Origin: Renibacterium sp043789415 | GTDB lineage: Bacteria > Actinomycetota > Actinomycetes > Actinomycetales > Micrococcaceae | Reading direction: 5' to 3' | NCBI RefSeq assembly: GCF_043789415.1 | Contig: NZ_JBDLLW010000002.1 | Span: 62,001 to 126,000 of the forward strand | Length of the DNA: 64,000 nt | Part shown: in pieces, positions 24,566 to 34,223 of the stretch | Position numbering within the stretch: the stretch's first letter is position 1 | Layout of the letters: every line of letters begins with the position of its first letter | Translations under genes and position numbers: made by a program | Notes under the pieces: model-generated | Seen by the model: the letters and a program-made list of their open reading frames with translations, nothing else | Database searches by the model: none | Told to the model about the DNA's origin: nothing

Positions 24566-27118
24566 ATGAACCTCCTGGATAGCTTGCCCCTCGCCAGCCA
24601 CGGCACTGACGCAGCAGACGCGATTTACCAAGGCTTCACCGACTGGGCCGTGGAGCAGGGCATCGAACTCTATGACGCCCAGGATGAGGCAGTGATGGAG
24701 CTCGCCAGCGGTAATAACGTCATTCTCGCCACCCCAACCGGATCGGGAAAGTCCCTGGTCGCCGTCGCCGCTCACTTCGCCGCGATGGCAGCGGGCGAGC
24801 GCAGCTACTACACCGCCCCGATCAAGGCCTTGGTCTCGGAGAAATTCTTCGCCCTGATCGAGATCTTCGGCGCGCAGAACGTCGGCATGGTGACCGGGGA
24901 CTCCTCGGTCAATCAGGACGCGCCGATCATCTGCTGTACCGCCGAGATCCTGGCTAATATCGCGCTCCGGGAAGGCGCTCAGGCAAAGCTCAGCACCGTG
25001 GTGATGGACGAATTCCACTACTACGCCGATCCGCAGCGCGGCTGGGCCTGGCAGGTGCCGCTGTTGGAGCTGCCGCAGGCACAGTTCTTGCTGATGAGCG
25101 CGACCCTGGGTGATGTGAGCAGCTTCGAAACCGAACTCACAGCGCGTACCGGGCGGATCACCACCACGGTTTCCTCAGCACAGCGGCCAATCCCGCTGCA
25201 TTTCTATTATGTGGAGACCCCTATCCACGAAACCCTCGAAGAGATGCTGAGCACTCACCAGGCTCCCATCTACGTGGTGCATTTCAGCCAGGCCGAGGCA
25301 ATCGAAAGGGCGCAGACCCTGATGAGCCTCAATATGTGCTCTAAAGAGGAAAAACAGCGGATCAGCGATCTGATCGCCCAATTCCGCTTCTCCGCTGGCT
25401 TCGGCAAGACGCTCAACCGGCTGGTCCGGCACGGCATCGGGGTGCATCACGCGGGGATGCTGCCCAAGTACCGGCGGCTCGTGGAGCAGCTCGCTCAGGC
25501 CGGGCTGCTTAAGGTCATCTGCGGCACCGACACCCTGGGCGTCGGAATCAATGTGCCGATCCGCACCGTACTGTTTACCGCCCTCAGCAAGTACGACGGC
25601 GTCCGCACCCGAGTGCTGCAAGCTCGCGAATTCCATCAGATCGCCGGGCGAGCCGGACGCGCCGGCTTCGACACCGCGGGCACCGTGGTGGTGCAGGCTC
25701 CCGAGCACGTGGTGGAGAACGTCCGGGCGATGGCCAAGGCCCAAGCGAAATTCGGTGATGACCAGCGCAAACTGCGGCAAGTGGTGCGGAAGAAACCGCC
25801 TGAAGGCTTTGTCAGCTGGGGTGAACCGACCTTCAAACGGCTGGTAGAAGCCGAACCCGAACCGCTGACTTCCAGTTTCACCATCACCCACGCCATGCTG
25901 CTCAATCTCCTGGAACGCCCGGGAGACCCTTTCGCGGCCGCCCGGAAGCTGCTCACCGAGAACCGCGAGCCGCGAGCCCGACAATTGGCGCTATTACGCA
26001 AGGCCCTGGGGATCCTGCGTGAGTTGCTGACCGCGGGGGTGCTGGAGCGCATTCCGGTGCAGGAGCAAGGCCCCGATGGACGGACCGTGCGACTCACCGT
26101 GCACCTGCAAATGAACTTCGCGCTCAACCAGCCACTCTCCCCTTTCGCTCTGGCCTCGCTCGAACTGCTAGACCCAGAATCCCCCGGCTATGCCTATGAC
26201 GTCGTCTCGGTGATCGAATCCACCCTGGAGAACCCCCGGCAGATCCTCTCAGCACAGCTCAAATACGCACGTGGCGAGGCGGTTGCCGCGATGAAAGCAG
26301 AGGGACTGGACTACGACGCCCGGATGGCTGTGCTGGATGAACTCAGCTACCCCCAGCCGCTCGGGGACCTGCTGCATCAGGCCTTCGAGACCTACCGCAA
26401 AGCCTCGCCCTGGCTCGGCGATTTCGAAGTGGCCCCGAAATCGATTGTCCGGGACATGATCGAACGGGCGATGAACTTCGGAGAGTTCGTGCGCTTCTAT
26501 TCACTCGCCCGCAGCGAAGGCATTGTGCTGCGCTACCTCGCCGACGCCTACCGGGCGCTGCGTCAGACGGTGCCCAGTAACGCACTGACCGAAGACCTCT
26601 CGGATCTGATCGCCTGGCTCGGCGAAACGGTGCGCCAAGTCGATTCCAGCCTGATCGACGAGTGGGAAGCCCTGGCTGCGGGCGATCTGGTGGAGATCGA
26701 GTCCGGAAGCAACCCAGGTGACTCACTGACTGCCGCGCCGCCCGCTCTGACCAAGAACGAACGGGCTTTCCGGGTGATGGTGCGCAATGAGTTGTTCCGC
26801 CGAGTGGAACTGGCCTCCCGCGACGACTACCGGAGCCTCGGCGAACTGGATGCGGACGCCGGCTGGGATGCAGATCGCTGGGCAGATGCCCTTCAGGACT
26901 ACTGGGACGAGCATGACGAACTGCAAGCTGACTCGGCGGCCCGCGGGCCCGCTTTGTTCGTGATCAGTGATGGGGGGACCCGATCCTGGAGCGTCCGTCA
27001 GATCATCGACGATCCAGCGGGGAATCACGACTGGTCGATCGCCGCGACCGTCGATCTGGACGCCTCCGACCAAGAGGGTTACGCCGTCGTGAAGCTGCTG
27101 AGTTTCAGCAGAAGCTAA
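24566..27118 (+). CDS. DExH-box Ski2-like helicase with C-terminal DUF3516-type region
   Basis: The 850-residue protein has a superfamily 2 helicase core: Walker A ATPTGSGKS at residues 55-63, DEFH at 148-151, LMSATLG as motif III, and a second RecA domain with LKVICGTDTLGVGINVPIRT and QIAGRAGRAGFDTAG as motifs V and VI. About 400 further residues match the layout of actinobacterial helicases with a DUF3516 C-terminus. A nucleic-acid remodelling role (probably RNA) is inferred from the fold; no specific function is established. The gene is monocistronic, preceded by palindromic elements, and followed after 42 bp by an acetyltransferase gene. Confidence 0.9.
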   Translation: MNLLDSLPLASHGTDAADAIYQGFTDWAVEQGIELYDAQDEAVMELASGNNVILATPTGSGKSLVAVAAHFAAMAAGERSYYTAPIKALVSEKFFALIEIFGAQNVGMVTGDSSVNQDAPIICCTAEILANIALREGAQAKLSTVVMDEFHYYADPQRGWAWQVPLLELPQAQFLLMSATLGDVSSFETELTARTGRITTTVSSAQRPIPLHFYYVETPIHETLEEMLSTHQAPIYVVHFSQAEAIERAQTLMSLNMCSKEEKQRISDLIAQFRFSAGFGKTLNRLVRHGIGVHHAGMLPKYRRLVEQLAQAGLLKVICGTDTLGVGINVPIRTVLFTALSKYDGVRTRVLQAREFHQIAGRAGRAGFDTAGTVVVQAPEHVVENVRAMAKAQAKFGDDQRKLRQVVRKKPPEGFVSWGEPTFKRLVEAEPEPLTSSFTITHAMLLNLLERPGDPFAAARKLLTENREPRARQLALLRKALGILRELLTAGVLERIPVQEQGPDGRTVRLTVHLQMNFALNQPLSPFALASLELLDPESPGYAYDVVSVIESTLENPRQILSAQLKYARGEAVAAMKAEGLDYDARMAVLDELSYPQPLGDLLHQAFETYRKASPWLGDFEVAPKSIVRDMIERAMNFGEFVRFYSLARSEGIVLRYLADAYRALRQTVPSNALTEDLSDLIAWLGETVRQVDSSLIDEWEALAAGDLVEIESGSNPGDSLTAAPPALTKNERAFRVMVRNELFRRVELASRDDYRSLGELDADAGWDADRWADALQDYWDEHDELQADSAARGPALFVISDGGTRSWSVRQIIDDPAGNHDWSIAATVDLDASDQEGYAVVKLLSFSRS

Positions 27119-27160
27119 GCAACGATGCCCAGCCCCTCGCCAGTGAGATAGCCTCGAAAC

Positions 27161-27634
27161 ATGACTATTCGCCCCGCCCTGCCCACCGACGTGCCGGTCA
27201 TTCTGGAATTGATTCACGATCTCGCGATCTACGAGAAGGAACCGGAAGCGGTCAAGACCACCGAGGCCATGCTGCAGGCCACGCTCTTCGCCGAAGCTCC
27301 CAAGGTTTTCGCTCACGTCGCGGAAGATTCTTCCGGCGTCCAAGGCTTCGCCCTATGGTTCCTGAACTTCTCCACCTGGGAAGGCGTGCACGGGATCTAC
27401 CTAGAGGATCTCTACGTCCGTCCGACAGCACGCGGCGGCGGTCATGGCAAGGCGCTCTTGCAACACCTCGCGCAGATCGCGGTTCAGCAGGGCTATGCCC
27501 GGGTGGAATGGAGCGTGCTCGATTGGAACACCCCGTCCATCAATTTTTATCGCTCGCTAGGCGCAGAACCGATGGAGGAATGGACCACCTTCCGGCTCAC
27601 CGGTGCGGCGCTACAGAAAGTTGGAGAATCATGA
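27161..27634 (+). CDS. GNAT N-acetyltransferase, SSAT (diamine acetyltransferase)-like
   Basis: The 157-residue protein has the acetyl-CoA pyrophosphate-binding loop RPTARGGGHGKALLQHL and segments LWFLNFSTWEGVHGIYLEDLYV (residues about 66-87), VEWSVLDWNTPSINFYRSLGA and EWTTFRLTG that closely follow the spermidine/spermine or thialysine acetyltransferase family. It probably acetylates a small diamine or related amine. Its stop overlaps the next start (ATGA at 27631-27634), so it is translationally coupled to the hydrolase gene. Confidence 0.88.
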   Translation: MTIRPALPTDVPVILELIHDLAIYEKEPEAVKTTEAMLQATLFAEAPKVFAHVAEDSSGVQGFALWFLNFSTWEGVHGIYLEDLYVRPTARGGGHGKALLQHLAQIAVQQGYARVEWSVLDWNTPSINFYRSLGAEPMEEWTTFRLTGAALQKVGES

Positions 27635-28923
27635 GCTCGCCACATCATCGACTGGGTCATCGAGTGATTCGAGATGAACATCTCTATCAGGATCATTGGT
27701 TTTCGCTTCCCTTAGATCATCGAGCGGCCGACGGCGAACAGCTCACCGTATTCGCTCGTGAGATCGCCCGCCAGGATGCCACTGATGCTCCCTGGCTGGT
27801 CTACTTTCAGGGTGGTCCTGGACATCGGGCTGATCGTCCGCTGTCCCCCAGCGGCTGGGTCAAAGAGGCGCTCAAGGAATTCCGGGTGCTGCTGCTGGAT
27901 CAACGCGGCACCGGACTCTCCTCACCAATCAACCGGCAAACTCTGCCCGCCCGTGGCAGCGCCGCCCAACAGGCCAGCTATCTCAAGCATTTTCGAGCCG
28001 ATTCCATCGTGGCCGACGCCGAGGCCATCCGCGGCGCGCTGGATAGCCAACCCTGGTCCATCCTGGGGCAGAGTTTCGGTGGATTCTGCGCGCTGAGCTA
28101 CCTCTCGTTCTTCCCTGCCGGGCTCAAAGAGGCCTTCATCACCGCGGGCCTCGGACCCTTGCACGGACACCCCGACCGGGTTTATCGGGCGACCTACCAG
28201 CGCGTGGCGGCCCGGAACCGGGAGTACTTCAGCAGATACCCCGAGGATCAAGTGATCGCACGGCAGATCGCACAGCATCTGGCTGAGACGCCTGAGTTCC
28301 TGCCTACCGGTGAACAACTCACCGGTCATCGCTTTCAGATGCTGGGTTCCTTCCTCGGCGGCAATAGCCGGATCGACGGACTGCATTATTTACTCGAGGA
28401 TGCTTTTGTGGAAACCAGCGAAGGCCCGCGGCTCTCGGATAGTTTCCTCGCCCAGACCTCGCAGCTGGTCTCTTATGCGGCGAGCCCGCTCTACGCCGTG
28501 CTGCACGAGTCCATTTATTGCCAAGGGGAGGCCTCACGCTGGGCTGCTGCCCGGGTGGCTGAGGAACGTGGAGACCTGGCCCCGGATTCGGTGCCGTTCA
28601 ACTTCACCGGTGAGGCCATTATGCCCTGGTACTTCGAAGAGGATCCTGCACTTCGCCCGCTGCGAGAGGTGGCGGAACTAGTGGCTCAGGACAGCGACTG
28701 GCCCGCGCTTTACGATCTGGAGCAACTGGCGCGCAATGATGTCCCGGTAGCGGCGACCGCCTATTTCGACGATATTTACGTCGATCACGGCCTGGCTGTG
28801 GAGACCGCGCGTTCAGTGCGCGGGCTCAAGCTCTGGGAGACCGGCGAATATCATCATGACGGACTGCGCGCCGACGGTGAGAAGATCTTCGCCACCCTCA
28901 AGCAGCTGGCGCGCGGCGAGTGA
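27631..28923 (+). CDS. Alpha/beta hydrolase, proline iminopeptidase-like (S33)
   Basis: The ATG at 27631 (MSSPHHRLGH), preceded by TTGGAGAA and overlapping the acetyltransferase stop, is taken as start; upstream in-frame sequence is a shadow of the acetyltransferase gene. The 430-residue protein has the oxyanion segment QGGPG at 60-64, DQRGTGLSS at 90-98, and the nucleophile elbow GQSFGG with Ser148. Asp and His candidates lie in YFDDIYVDHG and GEYHHDG. These features fit prolyl aminopeptidases of family S33, which remove N-terminal proline. Its 3' end overlaps the convergent MFS gene by 26 bp. Confidence 0.88.
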   Translation: MSSPHHRLGHRVIRDEHLYQDHWFSLPLDHRAADGEQLTVFAREIARQDATDAPWLVYFQGGPGHRADRPLSPSGWVKEALKEFRVLLLDQRGTGLSSPINRQTLPARGSAAQQASYLKHFRADSIVADAEAIRGALDSQPWSILGQSFGGFCALSYLSFFPAGLKEAFITAGLGPLHGHPDRVYRATYQRVAARNREYFSRYPEDQVIARQIAQHLAETPEFLPTGEQLTGHRFQMLGSFLGGNSRIDGLHYLLEDAFVETSEGPRLSDSFLAQTSQLVSYAASPLYAVLHESIYCQGEASRWAAARVAEERGDLAPDSVPFNFTGEAIMPWYFEEDPALRPLREVAELVAQDSDWPALYDLEQLARNDVPVAATAYFDDIYVDHGLAVETARSVRGLKLWETGEYHHDGLRADGEKIFATLKQLARGE

Positions 28924-30202
28924 CGCGATGAAGCAGCAATAGCCCCAGCAGGACGGCCACCGACAGCACCGCGATGCTGAGATTCAGCCCGCCATACCCC
29001 CAACTGGCTAGCACCGCTCCGGCCAGAATGCTCCCCGCAGCGGCGGTGAAGCCCATCAAGGTATCGGAGACCCCCTGGACCATCACCCGTTGCTCCGGTG
29101 GCACACTCTCGCTGAGCAAAGTGGCAGCCGCAATGATGGACGCCGACCAGCCGAGGCCAAGCAGCACCAGACCGGTGGTCACCAGCCCGGCGTCGTGCTG
29201 TCCCCAGCCGGCGATGCCGGCTGAAACCAGCAGCATGCACTGACCGATCACCATCATGGGCACCCTGCCTAATCGGTCGCTGAGCCAACCGAAGAGCGGT
29301 GAAAGCGCGAACATACCGGCGATGTGCAGTGAGATGCTGAAACCGATGAAAGCCAGCACATCGGTGCTGTGGTGCCCCATTGCGGCGTGTTCGTCGATCT
29401 GCTGTAGATGCAGGGGCGTCATGGACATCACCGAGACCATCACCACATGGCTGCCAATCACGGTGAGCAAGGCCATCAGGGCACGCGGGGAACGCCAGAT
29501 GGCGGCCATACCACCGCTCAGCGAACGTCCCCCCGAAGCAGTGGATCCTGGAGCAGCGAGCCCCTCCTCCGCCCAGCGACTTTGTGCGATGCGGAGCGGA
29601 TCCGGACGCAACCCGAAGCTCAACAGCAGAATCGCAGCACCCATTGCCAGCGCTGAGAAGAGGAATGGTCCGGCCATCTCGGGCAAGCCAAAAATCGCCC
29701 CCAACTGCGCACCCGGTTTGATCAGATTGGGCCCGGCGACTGCGCCGATGGTGGTCGCCCACACCACGATGGAAAGATCGCGACCCCGGTGTCGAGGCAG
29801 AGCCAAATCGGTCGCCGCGAATCGCGATTGCAAATTCGCAGTGGTACCGAAGCCCAGCCCCACACCGCCGAGCAACAAAAGCGGAAAGAGCCTGGTGGAA
29901 GCCGCCACAATGATCAGCACCGCACCGGCCAGCGCAATCAGCAAGCAGAGTGTGAGCGATATTCGACGGCCGCGAGCTGCCGCCAGGGCAGCCATCGGCA
30001 AAGCGGCCAGCGCTGCCGCCAAGGTCAGCACCGTAGTCAACGAACCGGCCCAAGCCTCAGAACCTGAAAGGTCAACGGCTAAAAGTGAACCTATGGAGAG
30101 CGCTGCGCCGCCACCCAGGCCACCGAGCAGCTGAGCCCCCGACAGCACCGCAACGGTACGTCGTTGAATACCGGGAATCGAGGAATCAGTGATCTCAGCC
30201 AT
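28898..30202 (-). CDS. MFS transporter, 12 transmembrane segments
   Basis: The 434-residue protein is hydrophobic throughout with about 12 helices in two halves. The loop motif AALAAARGRRIS between helices 2 and 3 and FGWLSDRLGR in the second half are major facilitator signatures. Such proteins move small molecules by proton antiport; the substrate is unknown and a drug efflux role is only a guess. The start ATG at 30202 precedes MAEITDSSIPG. No regulator gene adjoins it. Confidence 0.85.
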   Translation of the reverse strand: MAEITDSSIPGIQRRTVAVLSGAQLLGGLGGGAALSIGSLLAVDLSGSEAWAGSLTTVLTLAAALAALPMAALAAARGRRISLTLCLLIALAGAVLIIVAASTRLFPLLLLGGVGLGFGTTANLQSRFAATDLALPRHRGRDLSIVVWATTIGAVAGPNLIKPGAQLGAIFGLPEMAGPFLFSALAMGAAILLLSFGLRPDPLRIAQSRWAEEGLAAPGSTASGGRSLSGGMAAIWRSPRALMALLTVIGSHVVMVSVMSMTPLHLQQIDEHAAMGHHSTDVLAFIGFSISLHIAGMFALSPLFGWLSDRLGRVPMMVIGQCMLLVSAGIAGWGQHDAGLVTTGLVLLGLGWSASIIAAATLLSESVPPEQRVMVQGVSDTLMGFTAAAGSILAGAVLASWGYGGLNLSIAVLSVAVLLGLLLLHRVTRRAPAA

Positions 30203-30297
30203 CGAACCATCTTATGGTTCTTCTATCGGCTAGCCTGCCCGGCTGCTTCGACGAGCACGCCGTCTTTCACCACCGGGCAGGGCCGCTCAAGAGTCGA

Positions 30298-31467
30298 TCA
30301 GAGAGCGCCGGAGCCGGGCCTTCCAGGCTCTTCAACCGAGCTTTCAGTGGCCTGAGAAGCTTCGGCCGCCTGGCTCTGCTTCGGTCCTGATTCACTCTCA
30401 GGGGTTCTAGCCGCTTGCAGTCGATCAGCCGAGGATTCCTCATCGCCGAGCTCATCGACCTGGGAAAGCTCTCCTGCTTTCTCGAGTTCGGGATCGACCT
30501 TCCCCCGTGAAACCAGCAAGCTCGCCACAGTAGCCACCAGAATGGTGGCCACGATGACCACGAGAGAGAGCCAGGTCGGAATCTCCGGTGCCCACTCAAT
30601 GCCATGACCGCCGTTGATGAAGGGCAGTTCATTGACGTGCATAGCGTGCAGGATCAGCTTGATGCCAATGAATCCAAGGATGATCGACAGCGCGTGCTTC
30701 AGGAAGACCAACCGTTTGAGCAATCCGCCGAGCAGGAAGTAGAGCTGACGCAACCCCATCAGGGCGAAAATATTCGCGGTGAAGACGATGAAGGGTTCCT
30801 TGGTGAGACCGAAGATCGCGGGGATCGAGTCAACCGCGAAGAGCAGATCAGTCAGGCCCAGCGCAATGAACACGATGAGCATCGGGGTCCAGACCTTCTT
30901 GCCGTTCACGACGGTGCGGACCTTGCTGCCGTCGAAGTCCTGAGACATCGGCAGCACGGAACGGATCTTTCGGATCAGCACATTATCTCCGGCGTGTCCC
31001 TCATCCTCACCTGAGTCCCGGGCTTGCTGCCAGGCGGTATAAAGCAAGAAGAGACCGAAGATGTAGAAGACCCAGCTGAAGTTCTCGATGACTGCCGCAC
31101 CCAGCAGGATGAAGATCCCTCGCAGCACCAGCGCGAGAATGATGCCGACCATCAAGGCTTCTTGCTGATACTTTCTGGGCACACCGAATCTGGCCAGGAT
31201 GATGATGAACACGAAGAGGTTGTCGATGCTCAGGCTGTATTCGGTGATCCACCCAGCGACGAATTGGGAGCCGTGCTCTGGACCGGTGAAAATGAACATC
31301 AAGACCGCGAAGATCAAGGCAAGACCGATGTAGAAAGCGATCCAGAGGCCCGCCTCCTTCATCGAAGGTTCGTGCGGGCGCTTCAGTACGAGAAGCAGAT
31401 CGAACAGCAGAACCAGCCCCAGGACCACGAAGGTCCCGATTTCAAAGGCAAGAGGAAGATCAGTCAT
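30298..31467 (-). CDS. TerC/Alx-family integral membrane protein (probable Mn2+ exporter)
   Basis: The 389-residue protein has about nine membrane helices (residues 5-320) with the conserved acidic motifs AGWITEYSLSIDNLFVFI (about 90-107) and GLTDLLFAVDSIPAIFGLT (about 203-221) of the TerC family, then a soluble acidic Ser/Glu-rich tail of about 65 residues. TerC/Alx proteins have been linked to tellurite resistance and, more directly, to manganese homeostasis. The yybP-ykoY riboswitch-like leader at 31493-31598 supports manganese control. The tail is variable in this family. Confidence 0.93.
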   Translation of the reverse strand: MTDLPLAFEIGTFVVLGLVLLFDLLLVLKRPHEPSMKEAGLWIAFYIGLALIFAVLMFIFTGPEHGSQFVAGWITEYSLSIDNLFVFIIILARFGVPRKYQQEALMVGIILALVLRGIFILLGAAVIENFSWVFYIFGLFLLYTAWQQARDSGEDEGHAGDNVLIRKIRSVLPMSQDFDGSKVRTVVNGKKVWTPMLIVFIALGLTDLLFAVDSIPAIFGLTKEPFIVFTANIFALMGLRQLYFLLGGLLKRLVFLKHALSIILGFIGIKLILHAMHVNELPFINGGHGIEWAPEIPTWLSLVVIVATILVATVASLLVSRGKVDPELEKAGELSQVDELGDEESSADRLQAARTPESESGPKQSQAAEASQATESSVEEPGRPGSGAL

Positions 31468-31492
31468 AAGACTCTTTCGGGTAGACGAAATC

Positions 31493-31598
31493 GTCGCAAG
31501 TCTCTCCGCCGATTCGCTGACCGACCGCTACGCCCGGCGGGGCAACCATGCCCTGCGTGTTGACGTTCGTAGCACTTGGGATACTCCCCTACGCAGCT
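31493..31598 (-). ncRNA. yybP-ykoY (manganese) riboswitch leader of the terC-type gene
   Basis: On the minus strand the leader contains GGGGAGTA (31589-31582), CGTCAACAC (31565-31557) and GGAGAGACTT (31507-31498), in the order and spacing of the yybP-ykoY aptamer, with closing bases CGTAG and CTTGCG able to pair. The expected gene, a TerC/Alx-family membrane protein, starts about 25 nt downstream of the aptamer end. Mn2+ binding would increase expression. The identification is by motif reading; no covariance model was run. Confidence 0.75.
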
Positions 31599-31651
31599 AT
31601 TAGTTTACATGCTCACCGAGCAAAATCCTGCAGCCAGCGGCTAACAGCGGC

Positions 31652-33733
31652 TCAGGCGTGACCGGCGTTCTGCATCTGCCGCAGCTCCTTTTTCAAGTCA
31701 CCTACTTCATCACGCAGTCGGGCAGCCAGCTCGAATTGCAGTTCCGCTGCAGCCCCGTGCATCTGGGCGGTGAGCTGCTCGATCAGATCGACCAGATCTT
31801 CGGCTGGTACCGCCGCCAAACCATCGTGCCGCACCGGTGTGGGAGCCTTGCCTCTGGCTTTGCCCTTAGCCGCGCTGTCCAGCAGCTCCTTGGTATCAGC
31901 GTCCTCACGGGCCAGCGAGTCGGTAATATCCGCGATCTTCTTGCGCAAGGGGGTCGGGTCGACACCGTGCTCGGTGTTATAGGCGACCTGCACGGCCCGA
32001 CGACGATTGGTCTCGTCAATCGCCGTCGCCATCGAATCGGTGATCTTATCCGCGTACATATGAACCTGGCCGGAGACGTTACGCGCCGCGCGCCCGATGG
32101 TCTGAATCAAGGAGGTGGCAGAACGCAGGAACCCTTCCTTATCCGCGTCCAGAATACTGACCAGGGAGACTTCCGGAAGGTCAAGGCCTTCGCGGAGCAG
32201 GTTGATGCCGACCAGCACGTCGAAGGTGCCCAGCCGCAAGTCACGCAGCAATTCGACGCGTCGCAGGGTATCGACGTCGGAGTGCAGATACTGCACCTTG
32301 ATGCCGTGACCGAGCAGATACTCGGTGAGATCCTCAGCCATCCGCTTGGTCAAGGTGGTCACCAAAACCCGCTCATTGAGCTCGACCCGGCTACGGATCT
32401 CCCCCAGCAGATCGTCGATCTGGCCCTTAGTGGGCTTAATGATGACCTCTGGGTCGATCAAGCCGGTCGGCCTGATGATCTGCTGCACCACGCCGTCGGA
32501 CTTGGCCAGTTCGTATTTGCCCGGTGTAGCGGAAAGATAGACCGTCTGACCGATCCGCTCGAGAAATTCGTCCCACTTCAGCGGCCGGTTGTCCATTGCC
32601 GAGGGCAGCCGGAAGCCGTGATCCACGAGCGTCCGCTTCCGAGACATATCCCCTTCGTACATCGCCCCGATCTGAGGCACTGTGACATGCGATTCGTCGA
32701 TCACCAGCAGGAAATCATCAGGGAAGTAGTCGATCAGGCAACTCGGCGCGCTGCCACCCTCCCGCCCATCGATGTGCCGCGAGTAGTTCTCAATGCCATT
32801 GCAGAAGCCCATCTGCTGCATCATTTCCAGATCATAGGTAGTGCGCATCCGCAGCCGCTGGGCTTCCAGCAGCTTGTTCTGCGATTCCAGTTCCTTCAGC
32901 CGCACCGCCAGCTCGTCCTCGATGCTCGCGATGGCGCGCGCCATCCGCTCCGGCCCGGCCACGTAATGCGAAGCCGGGAAGACGTACATCTCGTTTTCCT
33001 CACGGATCACCTCTCCGGTGAGCGGGTGCAAGGTGTAGATCTTCTCGATCTCGTCACCGAAGAACTCAATGCGCAATGCTTGTTCCTCATACATCGGGAT
33101 GATCTCCACGGTGTCTCCGCGGACCCGGAAAGTACCACGGTGGAAATCGATGTCGTTGCGCTTGTACTGCATGCCGACGAATTTCCTCAGCAGATCATCA
33201 CGGTTCACCTGAGCGCCACGCTGCAGGGTGACCATCCCGGAGACATACTCCTCCGGGGTACCCAAGCCGTAGATGCAAGATACCGAGGCGACCACCACGA
33301 CATCCCGCCGGGTCAGTAACGAGTTGGTGGCCGAATAACGCAGCCGCTCAACCTCTTCGTTCACCGAGGAATCTTTCTCGATGAAGGTATCGGTCTGCGG
33401 AACGTAGGCTTCCGGTTGGTAGTAGTCGTAGTAGGAGACGAAGTACTCCACCGCGTTGTTCGGCAGCAGTTCACGGAACTCATTGGCCAGCTGCGCAGCC
33501 AGGGTCTTGTTCTGCACCATGACCAGGGTGGGTCGTTGCAGCTGCTCGATCAGCCAGGCGGTGGTCGCCGATTTACCGGTTCCGGTGGCACCGAGCAGCA
33601 CCACGTCCTTCTCCCCGTTATTGATCCGTTCGGTCAGCTCCTTGATCGCCGCGGGCTGATCGCCCGCCGGCTGATATTCGCTGATCACTTCGAAGGGCGC
33701 CACCACGCGGTTGATCTGCTGTGCAAGACTCAT
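31652..33733 (-). CDS. uvrB: Excinuclease ABC subunit B
   Basis: UvrB verifies damage with its helicase fold and recruits UvrC. The 693-residue protein has Walker A GATGTGKS at 48-55, the beta-hairpin SYYDYYQPEAYVP near 99, DESHVTVPQ as the DEAD-type motif, helicase motifs including GINLLREGLDLPEVSLV and QTIGRAARN, and a C-terminal UVR motif (LIEQLTAQMHGAAAELQFELA) that contacts UvrC. No SOS-box-like site was found in its 5' region, unlike uvrA. It stands alone, upstream of the TerC gene. Confidence 0.98.
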   Translation of the reverse strand: MSLAQQINRVVAPFEVISEYQPAGDQPAAIKELTERINNGEKDVVLLGATGTGKSATTAWLIEQLQRPTLVMVQNKTLAAQLANEFRELLPNNAVEYFVSYYDYYQPEAYVPQTDTFIEKDSSVNEEVERLRYSATNSLLTRRDVVVVASVSCIYGLGTPEEYVSGMVTLQRGAQVNRDDLLRKFVGMQYKRNDIDFHRGTFRVRGDTVEIIPMYEEQALRIEFFGDEIEKIYTLHPLTGEVIREENEMYVFPASHYVAGPERMARAIASIEDELAVRLKELESQNKLLEAQRLRMRTTYDLEMMQQMGFCNGIENYSRHIDGREGGSAPSCLIDYFPDDFLLVIDESHVTVPQIGAMYEGDMSRKRTLVDHGFRLPSAMDNRPLKWDEFLERIGQTVYLSATPGKYELAKSDGVVQQIIRPTGLIDPEVIIKPTKGQIDDLLGEIRSRVELNERVLVTTLTKRMAEDLTEYLLGHGIKVQYLHSDVDTLRRVELLRDLRLGTFDVLVGINLLREGLDLPEVSLVSILDADKEGFLRSATSLIQTIGRAARNVSGQVHMYADKITDSMATAIDETNRRRAVQVAYNTEHGVDPTPLRKKIADITDSLAREDADTKELLDSAAKGKARGKAPTPVRHDGLAAVPAEDLVDLIEQLTAQMHGAAAELQFELAARLRDEVGDLKKELRQMQNAGHA

Positions 33734-33882
33734 ACCTCTACGCTACTGCTTGGCACCGACAGTTTGCGAAAAACTTCTATCAAGGTAATTCCAGCCAAAG
33801 CCTAGGGTTCTCGCAGGAGATTCGATAAAGTTGCTAAGCAATTACACATTAGGTATCACAAAACCCCTTAGAGAGGCCCCTG

Positions 33883-34218
33883 ATGAGCGATCCTTACGGG
33901 CAGCAACAGCCCCCCAGCTACCCCACTCCGAATGGCAGCTATCCGCCGGCTGCCGGCGCCGATTTTCCGGGCAAGACTCTGGGCATCGTCGGCCTGGTCT
34001 GTTCCATCGTTTTCGGTATCGTCGGATTGATCATCTCGATCATCGCCAATAATCAGTCCAAGACCGCCGGTTTCAAGAACACCCCCGCCTTCATCGGCAT
34101 CATTATTGGCATCATCGTCACGGTTCTTGGCATCATCTGGTTTATTTTCATCATGGTTCTGGCCGCGAACTTTTCGAACTCGGGTTACCCGGGTTACAAC
34201 GTTTTGCTCGGCTTCTGA
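33883..34218 (+). CDS. Small membrane protein, DUF4190-like
   Basis: The 111-residue protein starts with a Pro/Tyr/Gln-rich cytoplasmic tail (MSDPYGQQQPPSYPTP) and has two membrane helices: residues about 32-56 and 66-95. This proline-rich tail plus two-helix layout with LGIVGLVCSIVFGIVGLII matches DUF4190-type actinobacterial membrane proteins. Function is unknown. It is monocistronic. Its terminator lies inside the coding region of the convergent coaE gene. Confidence 0.8.
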   Translation: MSDPYGQQQPPSYPTPNGSYPPAAGADFPGKTLGIVGLVCSIVFGIVGLIISIIANNQSKTAGFKNTPAFIGIIIGIIVTVLGIIWFIFIMVLAANFSNSGYPGYNVLLGF

Positions 34219-34223
34219 CTTTC

